64,000 bases of DNA. Origin: Flagellimonas flava (GTDB lineage: Bacteria > Bacteroidota > Bacteroidia > Flavobacteriales > Flavobacteriaceae). This document shows, piece by piece, positions 23,631-32,643 of the stretch (position 1 is its first letter; every line of letters begins with the position of its first letter). The notes beneath the pieces are model-generated. The model did no database searches, was not told the DNA's origin, and saw only the letters and a program-made list of their open reading frames with translations. Location: assembly GCF_900129665.1 (NCBI RefSeq), contig NZ_FQWL01000004.1, positions 186,001 to 250,000 of the forward strand, in the 5' to 3' direction. The position numbers were made by a program, and so were the translations under genes.

Positions 23631-24343
23631 GTTTTATTAGACGAGACGAAGGATGTTTTATCACATCCAATCGGGATGAACATATTTCCAGGCCTTTGGC
23701 CCATAGACCCGAGGAGGAAACTTTAGGAGGTATAAAAGTACTTTTCCCCAAGGATCCGCGGGCAGGTGGGACATGGTTCGCCCTAAACGAGCTCGGTGCT
23801 GTGGCAGTGCTGTTAAATGGTGCTTTTGTGAACCATAAACGCCAGTTGCCCTATGCTAAAAGCCGGGGTTTGATTTTGCTGGAGGTGATTTCAAGTAGGC
23901 AACCGGGAAAAATGCTTCAGGAAATGAACCTCGAACAGATAGAGCCATTTACCTTGGTTCTTTTTGAAGATGAAAAACTCTTGGAGTTTCGCTGGGATGG
24001 GGAAGTTAAGCATGTTAAGCCGCTCAATTCCGAACAGGATTACATTTGGTCTTCGGTAACCCTGTATGATGCTGATGCCATTCATCAAAGAAATACCTTG
24101 TTCAATAGATTTATTGAAGGCACCCGCGAGATTTCAGCCCAAAAAATCGTTGATTTTCATTCCAATAATCATAGCGACTATGAAAATGGTTTTATTATAG
24201 ATCGTACGACAGGTTTGAAAACGTTCAGTGTAACACAAGTAGTGCTGAATTCGGATAACAACAAGATGCGGCATTTCGACCTCTTGAATGACCAGGCCTA
24301 TCATGTGGCTTTTTCACCTAAGCAACTAACACCTATCAAATGA
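23618..24343 (+). CDS. NRDE (TANGO2-type) protein
   Basis: This 241-residue protein begins MCTVSF and carries SNRDEHISRP, the name-giving motif of the NRDE/TANGO2 family, placing Cys2 near the N-terminal nucleophile position of Ntn-like folds. Human TANGO2 affects metabolism and Golgi; the bacterial role is unknown. The gene overlaps its neighbours on both sides (13 bp and 4 bp), in a four-gene run 23145-25960. Confidence 0.88.
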   Translation: MCTVSFIRRDEGCFITSNRDEHISRPLAHRPEEETLGGIKVLFPKDPRAGGTWFALNELGAVAVLLNGAFVNHKRQLPYAKSRGLILLEVISSRQPGKMLQEMNLEQIEPFTLVLFEDEKLLEFRWDGEVKHVKPLNSEQDYIWSSVTLYDADAIHQRNTLFNRFIEGTREISAQKIVDFHSNNHSDYENGFIIDRTTGLKTFSVTQVVLNSDNNKMRHFDLLNDQAYHVAFSPKQLTPIK

Positions 24344-25383
24344 GTTCCTGGCGATTAAAATGGCATAAGCTTACACATTGGGAATATTGGCCTTTATGGG
24401 CTATCTATTATCCCTTGTTTCCGGTTTGGCTCTATTTTTCGTTGAAAGCCCGTTCGTTCTTCTTCTTTAATGCAGCGAACCCGTCCATGAAAAATGGAGG
24501 TATGGCCATGGAATCCAAAATGGATATTTACAATATGATTCCAGCAGAACATATACCCCAGACGGTTTTTATCCCGAGGGAGGAACAACCAGAATTAGCT
24601 TTGGAAAAAGTTCTTAAAGCGGGTATTTCTTTTCCTTTTATTGCAAAGCCGGATATAGGTATGAAGGCTTTCGGAGTGGAAAAAATTCACAATAAGGATG
24701 AATTCAAGAATTACTTCCAAAAAACTCCGGAGAACTTTTTGGTACAAGAACTGATTCCCTTTCCCAATGAGGTGGGCATCTTTTACGTTCGCATGCCGGG
24801 AGAAGCAAAGGGAAAAATTACTGGAATTGTTTCAAAGCACTTTTTGTCCGTTGTTGGTGATGGGATAAGTACCATATTGGAGTTGATCAAATCAAATCCA
24901 AGAAGCCATTTGCAGTTAAAGGTGTTGAGGAAAAGGTTTGGTTCTCGATTGATGGAAGTTTTGGATTCTGGAGAGGAATTTATTTTGGTCCCTTATGGCA
25001 GTCATACCCGAGGCGCCAAATTTGTCGACGATACCCATAAGCTTAACAAGGGCCTTTTGAAAACTATAGATGATATTTGTTCCAAAATGGATGGGTTCCA
25101 TTATGGCCGATTGGATGTGCTGCACAACTCTTTTGAGGAACTTTCCGAAGGAAAGAATTTTAGTATTATCGAAATCAATGGAGCAGGAGGGGAGGCCACC
25201 CATATCTATGACCCAAAACATTCCTTGTTCTTTGCATGGAAGGAAATTACCAAGCATTGGAACTACCTAAATAAGATAAGTATTATAAACCATGGACTAG
25301 GACATTCATACCTAAGTTTTCGTGATGGTCGAGCCATGCTTAGGGAAAATGGGGAACTGGAAGCACAGTTAAAACTAATTTAA
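24340..25383 (+). CDS. ATP-grasp-like ligase
   Basis: This 347-residue protein starts in an ATGA overlap with the NRDE gene. Residues 15-45 are hydrophobic and aromatic (WPLWAIYYPLFPVWLYFSL) and may associate with the membrane. Then the fold looks like ATP-grasp: FIAKPDIGMKAFGVEKI (ATP Lys), FLVQELIPFPNEVGIFYVR, and the Mg site FSIIEINGAGGEATH near the end. ATP-grasp enzymes join a carboxylate to an amine or thiol. Substrates are unknown; D-Ala-D-Ala-ligase-like is the closest general type. Confidence 0.75.
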   Translation: MSSWRLKWHKLTHWEYWPLWAIYYPLFPVWLYFSLKARSFFFFNAANPSMKNGGMAMESKMDIYNMIPAEHIPQTVFIPREEQPELALEKVLKAGISFPFIAKPDIGMKAFGVEKIHNKDEFKNYFQKTPENFLVQELIPFPNEVGIFYVRMPGEAKGKITGIVSKHFLSVVGDGISTILELIKSNPRSHLQLKVLRKRFGSRLMEVLDSGEEFILVPYGSHTRGAKFVDDTHKLNKGLLKTIDDICSKMDGFHYGRLDVLHNSFEELSEGKNFSIIEINGAGGEATHIYDPKHSLFFAWKEITKHWNYLNKISIINHGLGHSYLSFRDGRAMLRENGELEAQLKLI

Positions 25384-25384
25384 G

Positions 25385-25960
25385 ATGGGGAAACAAGTTA
25401 TATGGGTGTTGCTGCTATGTATTTCTGGAATTGGCTTGACCTATTCCCAGGATAACAAAGACACTGCTGCACAGACAGCATTGGGAGTTTCTGCTCAGGT
25501 ATATCCGGCGGGATTCATCCCTACCCTTAATTTAGAGCACGCTTTAAACGAAAACTCATCTTTATTGGTCCGCGTGGGAGCCAATATCGTGGATCGAAAG
25601 GATTTTAGCGATGTCAACCTAACGGAAGAAGGTGAAGGATTTGGTGGATCTGTTGGATTTCGAAAACACTATCCCTCTGGGAAAGGAAAATTTATTGCAG
25701 GTCTTAATCTTGATATTTGGAGTCTAAATATTGATTGGACCGATGTAGACCCAACGGATGCACCGATTTCTGGAAGCACTTATACCCTTGTAATCCAACC
25801 TTGGCTGGAAGGCGGTTATTTTTTACCCATAAAAAACACCAAATCCCAATTGGGCCTCACACTCGGTTTCGGACGCGAAATCAATGCGATTACCAGCGGA
25901 GAGGAGGTAGAACAAGGCTTTATTGGAAGCCTTTTGTTGCACTACCAAATAATACTCTAA
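25385..25960 (+). CDS. Predicted outer-membrane beta-barrel protein
   Basis: This 191-residue protein has a signal peptide ending SGIGLTYSQ and alternating beta-strands (TLNLEHALNENSSLLVRVGANIV, LVIQPWLEGGYF, LGLTLGFGREIN) ending with aromatic and hydrophobic residues (LLLHYQIIL), as in small outer-membrane barrels. It starts one base after the ATP-grasp stop. No family name is assigned. Confidence 0.65.
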   Translation: MGKQVIWVLLLCISGIGLTYSQDNKDTAAQTALGVSAQVYPAGFIPTLNLEHALNENSSLLVRVGANIVDRKDFSDVNLTEEGEGFGGSVGFRKHYPSGKGKFIAGLNLDIWSLNIDWTDVDPTDAPISGSTYTLVIQPWLEGGYFLPIKNTKSQLGLTLGFGREINAITSGEEVEQGFIGSLLLHYQIIL

Positions 25961-25963
25961 ATA

Positions 25964-26344
25964 TTACCTTCTAAACTGGTCTTGTTTGATTTTCACTGCC
26001 TTAAACGAAAAAAGTATCAGAAGAATTAAGGCGGTTAGACAGCTAATAATGCCCATCACGGAAAAATAAACAGGAAGGTCATCTCCCATAATATGAGTGC
26101 TTTCATAGAGTCCGGCAATCAAACCGGAGAGCACAAAGCAAGCTACGGAAACATAGAGGAATACCATCGCATAATTGATAAGCTTCAGCTGTTTTAATTT
26201 TCGTTGCAATAGGTTTTCGTAATCGAAGTGCTCAGTAATAAGTCCCTTGATTTCATTGCTCAAAGCTCCAAGCAAATTGGAGGTGGACATGAGCAGGAGA
26301 CCCACTCCTGGAACAATGGTGATGGGAACGTACCAGCTTTCCAT
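25964..26344 (-). CDS. DUF2721-like membrane protein
   Basis: This 126-residue protein has three hydrophobic segments (VGLLLMSTSNLLGAL, NYAMVFLYVSVACFVLSGLIAGLY, YFSVMGIISCLTALILLILF) separated by a charged linker that includes RKLKQLKLI. The layout resembles DUF2721 proteins; function unknown. It ends 3 bp from the convergent gene at 25960 and is downstream of the gene at 26348 on the same strand (3-bp gap). Confidence 0.6.
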   Translation of the reverse strand: MESWYVPITIVPGVGLLLMSTSNLLGALSNEIKGLITEHFDYENLLQRKLKQLKLINYAMVFLYVSVACFVLSGLIAGLYESTHIMGDDLPVYFSVMGIISCLTALILLILFSFKAVKIKQDQFRR

Positions 26345-26347
26345 ATC

Positions 26348-27097
26348 TTAACTTTTATAGGCATTAAGAGCCTCGGAAAAGAATTGAACTACTATTTTCT
26401 CATTCATGCCCGAAGCTGGTAAAACAGCACCTTTGAAACCATCGTTTATCCATTTGCCATGGGTCAGACTTTTAAAGGCCCAAGTGTTAAGGGCATTGTG
26501 GCCCCGATAACCGCTAATATAGAAATAGAGGTCATTGACCACAGTATCTGGAATGGCCATCCCCAACCCAACCGATTTACCGGAACCATCATTTAAACTA
26601 GAAAATGCCCCAGTGTCAAAATGATGGGGCCAAATCCGAATCTCTGATGAAAGTTCTTCTTGTCTTAAGAACGCATCAATGGAGTTTTGGGCCAAGACCC
26701 TAAGTTGAATTAGTTTCCCAATGGCATCGGCACCTGAAAGTGAATAACAGGTATCGGCATCGTGTGAATATGGAAGATCGTAATGTAAATGGAAGTGATA
26801 AGACTTGGTAAGTCCCACCTCCTTGGCGGTGCTGGCTATCCAATCCAAAACTTGTGCATGACTTTTGTCGTGTAAAGGGAAACTTGGCACCTCTTTTCCA
26901 CTCCATTCCAAAGCAAACGCTTCATAGTTAAGACAGAGTTTTGTGTCGTAGGTATCCAAAGGCCAGGTCTCCAAACGATTTTGGGTAATGGAAAACCCCA
27001 GATTGGTATGACTGTCGTCCTCTTTTTTGTCTAAAAAACTAATCCCTGCAGCGGCCAAATATTGGGCTGCCAAATGTAGCTGTTGTAGCATTTCCAT
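26348..27097 (-). CDS. DUF5996-like protein
   Basis: This 249-residue soluble protein contains IRIWPHHFDTGAF, close to the WPHHFD motif that I associate with DUF5996, and further His-rich strands (YHFHLHYDLPYS). No enzyme is known. It is co-oriented with the DUF2721-like gene, 3 bp upstream of it. The family call rests on one motif. Confidence 0.55.
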   Translation of the reverse strand: MEMLQQLHLAAQYLAAAGISFLDKKEDDSHTNLGFSITQNRLETWPLDTYDTKLCLNYEAFALEWSGKEVPSFPLHDKSHAQVLDWIASTAKEVGLTKSYHFHLHYDLPYSHDADTCYSLSGADAIGKLIQLRVLAQNSIDAFLRQEELSSEIRIWPHHFDTGAFSSLNDGSGKSVGLGMAIPDTVVNDLYFYISGYRGHNALNTWAFKSLTHGKWINDGFKGAVLPASGMNEKIVVQFFSEALNAYKS

Positions 27098-27178
27098 AGC
27101 AATGTTTTAAAGGTAGTCCTCTAAAAATAAGCATTTTTGGAATGATTATGGCAGTTCCGAAACCCCATAACCCCTAGG

Positions 27179-28162
27179 CTAGTTTTGTACTGCTAATTGT
27201 AATTTCTCCTTAATGGAATTCACGATGATAGGAGCATGAATCCTGGAGTTCTCAATAAACCATTTATGGGTTTCCATGCCACCACAGATAACACCGGCCA
27301 AATACAGTCCCTCCACATTAGTTTCCATGGTTTCAGGATTATACGATGGAAGTCGTTTTTCGTCTTGGGAAAGGGCAATACCAAGCTTTTCCAAGAATTC
27401 AAAATTGGGCATGTATCCGGTCAAGGCGAGAACAAAATCATTTTCCAATTCCATGTCCCCATCTGGGGTGGCAATAGTGAGATAGGTAGGTTTTATTTCC
27501 TTGACTTCCGAATTATAATATGCTTTGATGCTACCCTCCTCTATCCTGTTGATAATATCGGGCCGAACCCAATACTTCACACGTTGGCCAACCTCCGGCC
27601 CCCGAATAATCAAAGTTACCTCTGCACCTTTTCTGTAGCATTCCAGAGCCGCATCAATGGCAGAATTACTCGCGCCGACCACGGCTAACTTTTGACTGGC
27701 ATAGAAATGGGGGTCTTTGTAGTAATGGGAAACTTTGGGTAAGTCCTCTCCAGGAACATTGATTTTGTTTGGAAGATCATAAAACCCCGTTGCCACGATT
27801 ACATGTTTTCCAGTATAGTTGGCCTTATCAGTTTGAATTTTGAAGCTGTTATTTTCTTTTTCCACCTCCAAGACTTTTTCAAACAAGTGGATTTGCAATT
27901 GGTTGGAGGTTACAATTCTTCTGTAATACTCTAAAGCTTCATTTCTTTTGGGTTTGGCTTCTTTACTAATAAATGGAATTTCATCAATCTCCAATTTTTC
28001 GGATGAGGAAAAAAACTGCATGTTGATGGGGTAATTGAACAATGAATTGACAATGGGTCCCTTTTCAATGATTAAATAACTTAATCCCTGCTTTTTGGCC
28101 TCAAGACCACAGGCAATCCCAATAGGTCCCCCACCAATTATGATTACATCCAATTCTTGCAT
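27179..28162 (-). CDS. ypdA: YpdA-family FAD/NAD(P) disulfide reductase
   Basis: This 327-residue flavoprotein has two dinucleotide-binding motifs, IIGGGPIGIACGLEA at the N-terminus and VVGASNSAIDAALE near residue 160, plus a C-terminal FAD contact (NVEGLYLAGVICGG). It lacks a CxxC active site, as YpdA (bacillithiol disulfide reductase, Bdr) does, and has the family's NPIN-like element (NYPINMQFFSSSEKLEI). It should recycle an oxidised low-molecular-weight thiol. Its ATG shares one base with the stop of rpe (TAATG). Confidence 0.85.
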   Translation of the reverse strand: MQELDVIIIGGGPIGIACGLEAKKQGLSYLIIEKGPIVNSLFNYPINMQFFSSSEKLEIDEIPFISKEAKPKRNEALEYYRRIVTSNQLQIHLFEKVLEVEKENNSFKIQTDKANYTGKHVIVATGFYDLPNKINVPGEDLPKVSHYYKDPHFYASQKLAVVGASNSAIDAALECYRKGAEVTLIIRGPEVGQRVKYWVRPDIINRIEEGSIKAYYNSEVKEIKPTYLTIATPDGDMELENDFVLALTGYMPNFEFLEKLGIALSQDEKRLPSYNPETMETNVEGLYLAGVICGGMETHKWFIENSRIHAPIIVNSIKEKLQLAVQN

Positions 28163-28821
28163 TATCCAATACGTTCTTTTAAATCCAGAATCGTGGCCTC
28201 GGGATTTTCACTTTTAAAGACAAAACTCCCTGCAACGAGCACATCTGCCCCTGAGTCCACTAACCTTTTGGCATTGGTCGCATTGACCCCACCATCAATT
28301 TCAATTAGGGCATTGGAATTTTTCTTTTCTATGAGATTCTTGAGGGCAGCAACTTTCTGGTAGGTGTTTTCTATGAACGATTGACCTCCAAACCCAGGAT
28401 TGACGCTCATAAGGCAAACCAAATCTATATCTTGAATGGTGTCTTCCAAAAGCCCAATGGACGTATGTGGGTTTAAGGCAACTCCAGCTTTCATTCCTTC
28501 AGATTTGATGGATTGTAACGTACGGTGTAAATGGTTGCAAGCCTCATAGTGAACCGTGAGATTGTCCGCACCCAAGTCAGCAAATGTCTTTACATATCGG
28601 TCGGGGTCTACAATCATTAGATGTACGTCCAATGTCTTTTTCGCATGTTTGGCAATGGATTTAACCACCGGCATCCCGAAGGAAATATTGGGTACAAAAA
28701 CCCCATCCATTACATCCAAATGAAACCAATCGGCCTTGCTATTGTTGACTATTTCAATATCCCTCTGAAGGTTGGCAAAATCTGCCGCCAGAAGAGATGG
28801 TGCCACTAACCGTTTACCCAT
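28162..28821 (-). CDS. rpe: Ribulose-phosphate 3-epimerase
   Basis: This 219-residue TIM-barrel enzyme interconverts ribulose 5-phosphate and xylulose 5-phosphate. Clear motifs are SLLAADFANLQ, DWFHLDVMDGVFVPN (metal His and Asp), HLMI, MSVNPGFGGQSF and IEIDGGV, with the catalytic Asp residues in place. A TACTTTTG box at 28847-28854 lies 25 bp upstream of the ATG. Confidence 0.96.
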   Translation of the reverse strand: MGKRLVAPSLLAADFANLQRDIEIVNNSKADWFHLDVMDGVFVPNISFGMPVVKSIAKHAKKTLDVHLMIVDPDRYVKTFADLGADNLTVHYEACNHLHRTLQSIKSEGMKAGVALNPHTSIGLLEDTIQDIDLVCLMSVNPGFGGQSFIENTYQKVAALKNLIEKKNSNALIEIDGGVNATNAKRLVDSGADVLVAGSFVFKSENPEATILDLKERIG

Positions 28822-28846
28822 GTTGATTTTTTGAGCGTTTACGGTA

Positions 28847-28854
28847 CAAAAGTA
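28847..28854 (-). promoter_or_regulatory. -7 box for rpe-ypdA
   Basis: On the minus strand the sequence is TACTTTTG, an exact TAnnTTTG match, 25 bp before the rpe ATG. Confidence 0.55.
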
Positions 28855-28925
28855 GCGAAATGAAATGGTTCGGTTAGGAAAAGACCCTATTCACTTTATC
28901 ACTTCCCATGAGGTTACAAAACCTT

Positions 28926-30626
28926 CTAAATATCAAATTTCACGAATTTTAGCCCCTCAATTCCATCGGTTTGGATAGTAAACGCATCAATGTCGCCTTC
29001 TGTATCCCGCTCAAAGTTGATACTCCCAAATGCCGCGATTTGACTTCGGAAAACGTCTTTTACCACTGGGAAGAATTCAACTAACGTGCCATCAGGTCCT
29101 TCGGCTTGAAGTCCATCAGTTTTGACTGAAAACGTATACACTACTCCCAAGGATTCCGAATAATAGGAGCCTGAATATGTATGAAGTTGCTCGGTTGTAG
29201 GCGAAATAGGTGCGTATTTTTCGTAATAACTTGGGTCACTATCACCAAGTGTAATGCCGTAGGTCTCGGACCCATTTGTTTCCTTGAATCCCAAAATAAT
29301 TTTATCATCACTGTCCACCAATAGCTGGAATCTCTCGCCCTTCTCTAGGGGAATCATTGGTAAGCCTTCGTCTTCATTTAGTCGGGCATAGCGAAGGGTA
29401 TCATTGGATACGAACAACTTTCTGGCGAGAGCCCTTTTTTTGTTCCAGTATTCGCCCTCGTAGGATTTTAAGCGTGAACTGTTTACCTTTTTTGTGCTGA
29501 TTTTGCTTGCATCGATGGATTGGGGTTCTGGGAATTTATCATCCAGGAAATGATAGGCCATGGACATGGCTGGCATACCGTTGTACCTGTTGTTGTTTCC
29601 CAAGACAAATGAGATGAGTTGTTGCTCTGGAAAACGGAATACGTTGGCAGCGTAGCCGCCAGACAGACCATACTGCCAGTAACAGGGCAGCCCACGTTCT
29701 TTATGATAAAATTCCCGGCCCAAGGTCATTTTCCCCCAGGCAGAATCAAATGTGCCTCCAGCGTCCAATTGGGCAGGTTCATCCAAGCGCTTTAGCGAAA
29801 CCGAAAGCCCTGCATCCCCGGGATAATTGAACCAAGAATACCAGATGAACATGTCCTCTACCGAGGTGAATAGGTTTGTGGGGCCGGCATCGCTTTGGTT
29901 CAACGCCTTATTGATAAGCTCTTCATTTTGTAATTGATAAGACTTCGCTCCACCTGGAATAATGGCATTATAGTCCTCCAGAAACTGGGAATCTTTCATC
30001 TCAAGTGGCTCGAAAATATGCTCCTTGGTAAAAGCAGCAAAAGATTGCTCAGAAACCTTGGCAACCACTTCGGCAATAAGCGTCAACTCAGTTTTGGAAA
30101 CAATATAGGAAAAAGAGGTTCCAGGCTTAAAATTTAGCGTTTTTTGACTTCGTATTAAGCGCAGCGCATCCTGATGGGTGAAGACATCGTCCTCCTCTTT
30201 GCCCAAAATGTATTTTACGGTGTTACAGTCATTCAATCCACTTGTATGGTTGACCAAATGCCGTAGCAATAGATCGTGCCCATAGTTTGGAAGGTCGGTT
30301 ACATAATTTCGAACAGGATCGTCCAATTTTAGTTTACCCTGTTGCTCTAATATTAAAAGTGCCAATACGGTAAACTGACGTGAGAGATGATCCACCTGAA
30401 ACTTGGTTTTTGGAGTAATCGCGGTATTATGTTCAACATCGGCAAGTCCAAATCCCTTGATGTACGAGATTTCTTTTCCATACATAAGACCGGCTGCTAC
30501 CCCAGGACCAGTATTTTGACTCCATTCGGTATAAAGACTGTCCAATTCCAGTTCATCCATTGGACTAAGCTGCGCCATTCCCAAATGGGAAAGTAAGAGT
30601 GCGGCACCTATAAAAATTCTGTTCAT
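28926..30626 (-). CDS. Serine-hydrolase-fold pseudoenzyme
   Basis: This 566-residue exported protein (signal MNRIFIGAALLLSHLGMA) has a class C beta-lactamase/D-aminopeptidase fold for residues 25-370 and a C-terminal beta-rich domain. The expected SxxK nucleophile motif is H80-L-S-R83 (family: SVSKQF; here HLSRQF). The YxN motif reads Y174-I-V176 and the third motif GHGG-like reads GLSGG. All three active-site motifs are therefore altered and it is probably catalytically inactive, perhaps a binding or regulatory protein. The reading frame is intact, so it is not a decayed gene. It lies 3 bp downstream of the DJ-1 lipoprotein gene. Confidence 0.88.
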   Translation of the reverse strand: MNRIFIGAALLLSHLGMAQLSPMDELELDSLYTEWSQNTGPGVAAGLMYGKEISYIKGFGLADVEHNTAITPKTKFQVDHLSRQFTVLALLILEQQGKLKLDDPVRNYVTDLPNYGHDLLLRHLVNHTSGLNDCNTVKYILGKEEDDVFTHQDALRLIRSQKTLNFKPGTSFSYIVSKTELTLIAEVVAKVSEQSFAAFTKEHIFEPLEMKDSQFLEDYNAIIPGGAKSYQLQNEELINKALNQSDAGPTNLFTSVEDMFIWYSWFNYPGDAGLSVSLKRLDEPAQLDAGGTFDSAWGKMTLGREFYHKERGLPCYWQYGLSGGYAANVFRFPEQQLISFVLGNNNRYNGMPAMSMAYHFLDDKFPEPQSIDASKISTKKVNSSRLKSYEGEYWNKKRALARKLFVSNDTLRYARLNEDEGLPMIPLEKGERFQLLVDSDDKIILGFKETNGSETYGITLGDSDPSYYEKYAPISPTTEQLHTYSGSYYSESLGVVYTFSVKTDGLQAEGPDGTLVEFFPVVKDVFRSQIAAFGSINFERDTEGDIDAFTIQTDGIEGLKFVKFDI

Positions 30627-30629
30627 AAT

Positions 30630-31436
30630 CTATGGGTTTTGAATACTTTTTAATTTGTTGATAACCAGTTGGGCGACTGAGGCTGCCGCAGTTGGGTCTT
30701 GGCCCGTTATAAGTCTATCATCTGCAATGGAGAAATTATCCCAGCCTTCCTTCGAATACTGAAAATCTCCGCCACGTTCGGTAAGCAGTTGTTGTATGGA
30801 AAAAGGGAACTGTTTATAGTACGTCGCTTCCATGTTTTCGAACAGATCCGGGAAACCGTTTACCTTTTTGTTCTTGTAGATATATTCGCCTTCTGAGGTT
30901 TTTAGGTTGACCAGACCTGCCGAACCATGACAAATAGCGGAGATGACGCCCTTGTTCTTTTCATAAATTTCCATACTGATGCGTTGTATCAATTTATTTT
31001 CGGGGACCCCGAACATGGCCGCGCCGCCACCCCCATAATAGACCGCTTGATAATCCTCAGGGACAACGTCACTTGGTTTCATGGTGGTTTTGAGCAATTC
31101 CATAAAGTTGAAGTCGTAGAGGTATTTTTTTTCGATGCTATCTGAGGTATTCAGGTATCCTATGGGTATTGGTCCACCTTCAGGACTTACAAAGTCAACG
31201 TCGTAACCAGCTCTTTCAAATTCGTCATAGGCCAATACCAATTCAGCAAAATGATTGGCGGCATTAATATCTGTATCGCCATAGGTATGCTGGTTAGAGG
31301 TTATAAATAGAATTTTGCCAATATGGTTGGACGCGATGGTAGTTTGCGTTACGTTCCCCTCCTTTTGGTTGTAGGTTTGTTTTTGATGACAAGAACATGT
31401 GAAAAGAACTAAAACTATGGATACAAGCTGTCTCAT
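30630..31436 (-). CDS. DJ-1/PfpI-type lipoprotein
   Basis: This 268-residue protein has a lipoprotein signal (VLFTCSC) and a class-I glutamine-amidotransferase-like (DJ-1/PfpI) domain. The nucleophilic elbow is AICHGSAG and the acidic partner region is DFVSPEGGP. Such proteins include glyoxalases III, chaperone-like deglycases and hydratases. Membrane anchoring outside the cytoplasm is unusual for the family. It starts about 86 bp after the AraC regulator stop and is co-transcribed with the pseudo-hydrolase downstream. Confidence 0.85.
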   Translation of the reverse strand: MRQLVSIVLVLFTCSCHQKQTYNQKEGNVTQTTIASNHIGKILFITSNQHTYGDTDINAANHFAELVLAYDEFERAGYDVDFVSPEGGPIPIGYLNTSDSIEKKYLYDFNFMELLKTTMKPSDVVPEDYQAVYYGGGGAAMFGVPENKLIQRISMEIYEKNKGVISAICHGSAGLVNLKTSEGEYIYKNKKVNGFPDLFENMEATYYKQFPFSIQQLLTERGGDFQYSKEGWDNFSIADDRLITGQDPTAAASVAQLVINKLKSIQNP

Positions 31437-31522
31437 TGCCTTATTTTTGGCAATTTTCAGATTTCCATGGTCAGCACGATGAGAACTTATAAACTAGGAG
31501 TTCGGATTTATAAAAATGAACC

Positions 31523-32563
31523 CTACTTTTCCGACCTAAACTGGGAGGGCGTCATCCCTGTTAGCTTTTTAAAGGTGCTAAAGAATGTAGATTTTGAATT
31601 AAAACCAGATTCATAGCCAATTGCTTCCAAAGTTAGGTGGGTTTGTGAGGTTAGCAGTTCTTTGGCCTTCGAAATCCGGAATTCGTTCACGTAAATCGGA
31701 AAGCTTTTTCCAAGATTATCGTTAAGCAGTTGTGAGAGCTGATGAACAGATACATTCATTTTCTTGGCAATATCCGAGGATTTAAGATTTGCATTCACAT
31801 GAGGTTCTTCATTTTGCATTAGACCATTTAATTTTCTGATCATGGAATTAGCCTCCTCATCAGAAATTCGTTTGTCCGCATAGCGTTGTTCGGGAACAAA
31901 AATGGAACCGTTCTTCTTTCGATTGAAAAATACCAAAAGGGCCAACAGGTAAAACAAAAAGGAGAATGTCAATGCACCTACCAAATAGTAAGTGATATTG
32001 GTGAAGTAATAGGCTGCCCAAATTACAAGGTTCCCAACAAAAACACTTATGAGCCAAATTTCTTGGGCATTCATTTTGTGATTGGTTCTGAAAAGCTTGG
32101 AAAACTTGGACCTTAAGACCCAACCAGAGGCGAGAATGTAAAAAAACCATTGCAAATAGATTCCATATATGACATAGTGCCTCCAGAGATGGACGAATTT
32201 TTCAAATGGGTAAAGAATGCCGAAAATGACTATCACGGGAGCCAACAGCAGTATGTGATATATCCAACGAGTTGTAATCTTACTTTTTGGAATTACTATT
32301 GACGACACATAGAAGAAAAGAAAGGGGCCTACGAAAAAACATGCTGTAAGTCCTAATTGTAGATAAATAAAGGCCAAATCCGGATTGAAATAAAAAATTA
32401 CGGATTTGCCTATCCTGAAACTCATCATAAGTAACATAACCCCTAAAAACCGATTGGAGACATGTCTAGGTTTTGCCAAAAACAAAAAATAAAGTCCCAA
32501 ACATACTCCATTGAATGCACCCAAAGCGCTAAAGAAAAAGAGGAGGTTCTGGTTGAATTCCAT
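31523..32563 (-). CDS. Membrane-bound AraC-family regulator
   Basis: This 346-residue protein has seven hydrophobic segments in the first 210 residues and a cytoplasmic AraC-type DNA-binding domain at the C-terminus (MNVSVHQLSQLLNDNLGKSF and LTLEAIGYESGFNSKSTFF... KKLTGMTPSQFR). This architecture is common in Bacteroidetes; the membrane part probably senses a signal. It is upstream of the DJ-1 and pseudo-hydrolase genes and is a likely regulator of them. Confidence 0.9.
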   Translation of the reverse strand: MEFNQNLLFFFSALGAFNGVCLGLYFLFLAKPRHVSNRFLGVMLLMMSFRIGKSVIFYFNPDLAFIYLQLGLTACFFVGPFLFFYVSSIVIPKSKITTRWIYHILLLAPVIVIFGILYPFEKFVHLWRHYVIYGIYLQWFFYILASGWVLRSKFSKLFRTNHKMNAQEIWLISVFVGNLVIWAAYYFTNITYYLVGALTFSFLFYLLALLVFFNRKKNGSIFVPEQRYADKRISDEEANSMIRKLNGLMQNEEPHVNANLKSSDIAKKMNVSVHQLSQLLNDNLGKSFPIYVNEFRISKAKELLTSQTHLTLEAIGYESGFNSKSTFFSTFKKLTGMTPSQFRSEK

Positions 32564-32643
32564 TTTTGATGATAGATGGTCTATGCCTAAATTATGAAAA
32601 TTTCCATTTTGCCAAGAATTCTTTTAAAGTTCACCAATTATGA

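Noticed and set aside
28926..30626. Calling the serine-hydrolase gene a pseudogene
   Set aside because: The frame is full length and has a proper signal peptide; only the catalytic motifs differ, so pseudoenzyme is the better term.
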